A stretch of 64,000 nt of DNA, from assembly GCF_002947535.1 (NCBI RefSeq), contig NZ_PUAP01000030.1, positions 108,980 to 172,979 on the forward strand, in the 5' to 3' direction. Within the stretch, counting starts at the first letter, position 1; each line of letters starts with the position of its first letter. A program made the translations under genes and the position numbers. Below, piece by piece: positions 60,687-64,000 of the stretch. Under the pieces are notes generated by a model. The model saw only the letters and a program-made list of their open reading frames with translations. It made no database searches and was not told the DNA's origin. The stretch comes from Enterococcus mundtii (lineage in GTDB: Bacteria; Bacillota; Bacilli; Lactobacillales; Enterococcaceae).

Positions 60687-62036
60687 TTATTGATTGGAAT
60701 TCTTTTTATTTTTTCTAGCGGTACGCGTTTGTTGACGTCTTTCGATCTTGCGGTCTTTTTTATTTTTCTCCGCAATTGCCCAGTCGATTTTTTTCTTGTA
60801 ACCAGGTTTGATTTTTTTCTTTTTCTTTTTGACTAAACCAATCAGTGTTGGGTCAAGACTATCTTTTGATTTTTCACGTTTCGTCCGACGGTTACGGTCA
60901 TAAGTTTTAACGATTTCACCATTTTTGATTTCCATTGGCTCAAAGACAACACCGATTTTTTCGATGCCTTCGATCAATGGCTCATCACTTGGTGCATATA
61001 AAGTGATCGCGGTTCCTTTTAAGCCATTTCTACCAGTACGACCGACACGGTGGATAAAGAAATCTAGATCTTCTGGAACCTCCGCATTGATGACATGAGA
61101 AACGCCTTCGATATCGATACCTCGAGCAGCTAAGTCTGTCGCAACTACATATTGATACTCTAAGTTTTGCACTTGGCGCATCACACGCTTACGTTCACGA
61201 GGAGTGATATCCCCATGGATCTTCGCTACTTTCAAGCCTTGGTTTTTCAAGTAATCAGCGATTTCATCTACATGTTGTTTCGTATTTGCAAAGACGATTG
61301 CTAAATAAGGATGCCCGATCGTCAATAATTGATAGATCGTTTGATTTTTATCTTTTCCTTTTGTTGAAACTAACCAATTCTCGATATCTTCTGAGATAAC
61401 TGCTTTTGGTTTGATTTCTTCGATGATTGGATTTTCCATATATTTACGCAAGAATGGGCGTAGTTTTTCTGGAATCGTTGCTGAGAAAACTAAAAATTGT
61501 AATTTCTCTGGCAAGCGGCTAGCGATTTGATCAACTTCATTCAAGAATCCCATATCTAAGGTCATATCCGCTTCATCCACGATGAACGCAAAGGCTGTAT
61601 GGATCTTCAAAGCTTGCTCATTCATCATGTCAAGGATACGTCCTGGCGTACCGACAACGATCTGTGGTTGTTGGTGGTTCAAGCGATTTAATTGACGTTG
61701 TTTGTCCGTTCCACCGACAAAATTCGATACGCGGATCTCTGGATCAGAAAACTTAGCGATTTGAACAGCAGCTTCATAGATCTGTGTCGCCAATTCACGA
61801 CTTGGCGCTGTGATAACCACTTGGACTTCTTCTTTATTGGCATTGATTTTTTGAAATAGAGGCAAAAGAAACGTATGCGTTTTTCCTGAACCAGTTTGTG
61901 ATTGACCAATAATATTTTTCCCTTTTAAAATCAAAGGAATCAATCGTTCTTGCACTTCTGTTGGTTCTTGGAACCCTTTTTCTGCTAACGCTTCGTTGAT
62001 AAACGGATGAAAATTGAATTGTTTAAAATGACTCAT
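60687..62036 (-). CDS. cshB: DEAD-box RNA helicase CshB
   Basis: 449 residues from M-S-H-F behind AGAGGTG; the ten codons further up lack a site. Motifs in order: Q-T-G-S-G-K-T, P-S-R-E-L-A, G-T-P-G-R, V-D-E-A-D, S-A-T and H-R-V-G-R-T-G-R. The basic C-terminal tail is very Lys/Arg-rich, typical of CshB in B. subtilis and relatives. It likely unwinds RNA in ribosome assembly and in the cold. Confidence 0.93.
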   Translation of the reverse strand: MSHFKQFNFHPFINEALAEKGFQEPTEVQERLIPLILKGKNIIGQSQTGSGKTHTFLLPLFQKINANKEEVQVVITAPSRELATQIYEAAVQIAKFSDPEIRVSNFVGGTDKQRQLNRLNHQQPQIVVGTPGRILDMMNEQALKIHTAFAFIVDEADMTLDMGFLNEVDQIASRLPEKLQFLVFSATIPEKLRPFLRKYMENPIIEEIKPKAVISEDIENWLVSTKGKDKNQTIYQLLTIGHPYLAIVFANTKQHVDEIADYLKNQGLKVAKIHGDITPRERKRVMRQVQNLEYQYVVATDLAARGIDIEGVSHVINAEVPEDLDFFIHRVGRTGRNGLKGTAITLYAPSDEPLIEGIEKIGVVFEPMEIKNGEIVKTYDRNRRTKREKSKDSLDPTLIGLVKKKKKKIKPGYKKKIDWAIAEKNKKDRKIERRQQTRTARKNKKNSNQ

Positions 62037-62111
62037 TTCGACACCTCTTCTCTTTGTATTTTTCACGACTTTGGAATTATACCATAAATTTGCTTATTTT
62101 ACTTGAAAAGG

Positions 62112-63257
62112 TCAGGCTTTTCTCTCTTTGATCGTACTGATCGTGTAAGTATGACTCGCTTTCTCATAAAATAAAACTCTCTTCTTGCGAACAAAAGATA
62201 AGAATAGATTCAGAGCGAAAATGAACTGTGCGACCAAAATACACAAGAAAATAAATACCGCACTCATCTGTGTGACACCTGTCGCTTGATTGATGACTGG
62301 GCCAACTAATTGGCTCAACCAGCCTAACCCATAAAATAAGAAATAGAGATACGCATAACGAATGAACAACGCACGAAACCTGATTCGTTCCTTGCCATCT
62401 TCAACAAGCTTGATCCGGACGATTTTTTTCCCAAGTGTTCTGCCATTCGTTAAGAAAGGAAGAATCATGAAATACAGGAATACTTGCACGAACAACCACC
62501 AACTGTAGGAAGTGAACTCGCTACTTCCAAACGATAATCCGGCTACTAATCCGATAATCGACGAACAAATAGATAAGAAAAACCAATCGATCAAATAGGC
62601 AACCAGACGGCGTGTCAATGAGACTGTCTTGCCTTTTTCATAAGATACTTCATCCATTCTTGCTCTTGTAGGCAACATAAACGTGAAAATCGGTGTCACG
62701 ATGAACCCCAGCATCCCGCCAAATGTATTCGTCAGTAAATCATTGACATCAAATAATCGATAGGGACGTGGATAGATAAAGTAAAGCCCTGTTAATTGTG
62801 TCAACTCAAAAAATAGAGAGAGACAGAAACTTGCAATGACCGTTTTGACGAAGGATAGTCGGAAATAATACCTTAAATAGATGCCAAACGGTAAGAGTAA
62901 AAAGACATTGAATAATGGCTCTAAAAAAACACTTTGTCGCATCGCAGGTAAATAGGTACTCGGATCGGACAACACGAGGACTGTATTCGCTCTGAAGTTC
63001 TCCCAAGACGCAAATAGGTGTAATTCCATTTTTGGACCTGTCATTTGCGCAACAGCTTCCTTAGTAGGTAAAGGTAAAATCACTAAAAAGTAAGCACATA
63101 ATAGATAAAAAACAAATGAATATAAAATGACCGCCCTAGTTAGGAGAAACGTTCCATACTTTCGGTATTCATAAATAAAAAAAATAGCCGAAATCGCCAA
63201 CGCTAGAAAAGGAAAGACGATCAATGCAAAGCGAATCGGCTCGATATAACTTGCCAT
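62112..63257 (-). CDS. VanZ-RDD fusion membrane protein
   Basis: 381 residues from M-A-S-Y-I-E-P behind GGAGG. The N-terminal half is a VanZ-like domain with P-R-P-Y-R-L-F-D-V-N-D-L-L-T-N-T near residue 175. The second half is an RDD domain with R-R-L-V-A-Y-L-I-D-W and G-R-T-L-G-K-K. Eight or more membrane segments. VanZ was linked to teicoplanin resistance but most members have no known job. Confidence 0.88.
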   Translation of the reverse strand: MASYIEPIRFALIVFPFLALAISAIFFIYEYRKYGTFLLTRAVILYSFVFYLLCAYFLVILPLPTKEAVAQMTGPKMELHLFASWENFRANTVLVLSDPSTYLPAMRQSVFLEPLFNVFLLLPFGIYLRYYFRLSFVKTVIASFCLSLFFELTQLTGLYFIYPRPYRLFDVNDLLTNTFGGMLGFIVTPIFTFMLPTRARMDEVSYEKGKTVSLTRRLVAYLIDWFFLSICSSIIGLVAGLSFGSSEFTSYSWWLFVQVFLYFMILPFLTNGRTLGKKIVRIKLVEDGKERIRFRALFIRYAYLYFLFYGLGWLSQLVGPVINQATGVTQMSAVFIFLCILVAQFIFALNLFLSFVRKKRVLFYEKASHTYTISTIKERKA

Positions 63258-63382
63258 AAATAAAAATCCTCCTTTGAATATAGTCATCTTATCAAGATTG
63301 CTTCAAAAAACGCAAGCAATGACTAAATTATTTTTAAATTCCTGTCAATTGAAGTATGATTATTATAAGGAGGCGATTCATT

Positions 63383-63709
63383 TTGCTTAATATTTATTTT
63401 GTATTCGGTGTTCCAGCATTTTTACTTATTCTCTATTTAGTCTTTGCATTGATTCGTAAGCGGACATCGATCCACTACTTAGGCTTTATTCTATTGATCA
63501 TCGCAGGCTTTATGCTTGTTTTCAACTTACAGACATGGCAACAAGCACTATCTGAGCTTTCACATACTTCAAGTGCAGAACTTTCTGCAGAACTTGGCTA
63601 TTCTGTGTATTTGATCTGGGTGCCGATTGGGATTGCTACTTTATTATTTTTGTTGAATATTTTCCGAGCTTTGTTAAGGATCAAACAAATTCGAAAAAAA
63701 AACAAATAG
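63383..63709 (+). CDS. Small membrane protein, TTG start
   Basis: 108 residues from TTG at 63383, nine bases after AAGGAGG; the ATG at 63356 lies before that site and would translate through it. Three membrane segments with a short polar stretch (about 54-72) between the second and third, and a Lys/Arg-rich tail. Family not recognised. Confidence 0.75.
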   Translation: MLNIYFVFGVPAFLLILYLVFALIRKRTSIHYLGFILLIIAGFMLVFNLQTWQQALSELSHTSSAELSAELGYSVYLIWVPIGIATLLFLLNIFRALLRIKQIRKKNK

Positions 63710-63717
63710 CAAGACGA

Positions 63718-63880
63718 GGTCCAGACAGAAGCGTTTAGCCTCGAAAAATAAGGCGCCATCCACGAAAATTGTTTTTCAACTTATTGTGGATAGCGCCTTA
63801 TTTTTTGAAGAGGTTCCTTCTGTTCCCGCCGTTTATTTGGTTTTAGATGATGCGAGAGGACGAATGTCCCACTCTCTTTT
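63718..63880. repeat. Dispersed palindromic repeat, copy 3 (most complete)
   Basis: A hairpin at 63744-63806 (AATAAGGCGCCATCCAC with GTGGATAGCGCCTTATT) is flanked on both sides by similar words when read outward (A-CAGAAG...CTC on each side), so the whole element is a long imperfect palindrome. It shares about 100 bases with 35655-35788. The rest of the window to 64000 shows no gene. Confidence 0.85.
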
Positions 63881-64000
63881 ATTTGTTCAAATGGATGGGA
63901 AAGTGATAAAAATCTTAGATTTTAATAAAAAACATAAGTTGCTTTTTCTATAATCCGGACAAAGGTTCAAATCTTTTCTTACTTATGATATAGTATTAAG

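Overview
The window is low-GC Gram-positive DNA and most resembles an Enterococcus chromosome of the E. faecium/hirae/durans/mundtii type. The evidence is strong AGGAGG ribosome-binding sites, frequent TTG starts, a PyrR-controlled pyr operon, a T-box upstream of alaS, an EbsA-like gene beside an RNase HI gene, and an RqcH/EfbA gene. The species cannot be fixed from sequence alone.

Layout. Positions 1-1513 hold the 3' part of a polymorphic toxin gene whose C-terminus looks like a CdiA-type RNase A domain. Positions 1584-8431 hold ten paralogous genes of about 190-207 codons, nine on the minus strand and one on the plus strand. They fall into three classes (A, B, C) and are partly arranged as repeated C-B pairs; a broken eleventh copy lies at 8828. 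Their function is unknown. From 8.9 to 15 kb follow an LCP cell-wall ligase, aroE, and a TrpXYZ-type ABC transporter operon. That operon has a 20-residue leader peptide with two Trp codons and mutually exclusive hairpins, so it looks like a classical ribosome-mediated Trp attenuator. Positions 15.1-20.4 kb carry rqcH, a secreted ETX/MTX2-type beta-pore-forming toxin, and an operon for an HD hydrolase, an alpha-carbonic anhydrase and a LysR regulator.

Positions 20.6-32.3 kb are a complete de novo UMP operon, read on the minus strand in the order pyrR-pyrP-pyrB-pyrC-carA-carB-pyrK-pyrD-pyrF-pyrE, controlled by one PyrR attenuator. Upstream lie rluD, lspA, a CBS-domain protein, small membrane proteins and an XRE regulator.

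Positions 35.8-54.5 kb are the most unusual part. Two giant related proteins (2421 and 2497 residues) flank a short block of ordinary genes (fhs, csp, ebsA-like, rnhA-like). Each has tandem helical modules in its N-terminal half, a central hydrophobic segment, and a C-terminal HExxH domain with a conserved Glu 87 residues after the first His. RXKR/RXRR furin-type sites follow. A short fragment of a third family member lies next to the first. I read them as a family of large host-directed metalloprotease toxins.

From 55 kb to the end the content is housekeeping: a CDF metal exporter, an ECF S-component, alaS with its T-box leader, a GNAT acetyltransferase, the DEAD-box helicase cshB, a VanZ-RDD fusion and a small membrane protein. 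A dispersed palindromic repeat occurs at about 35.7 and 63.8 kb, with a partial copy at 45.9 kb.
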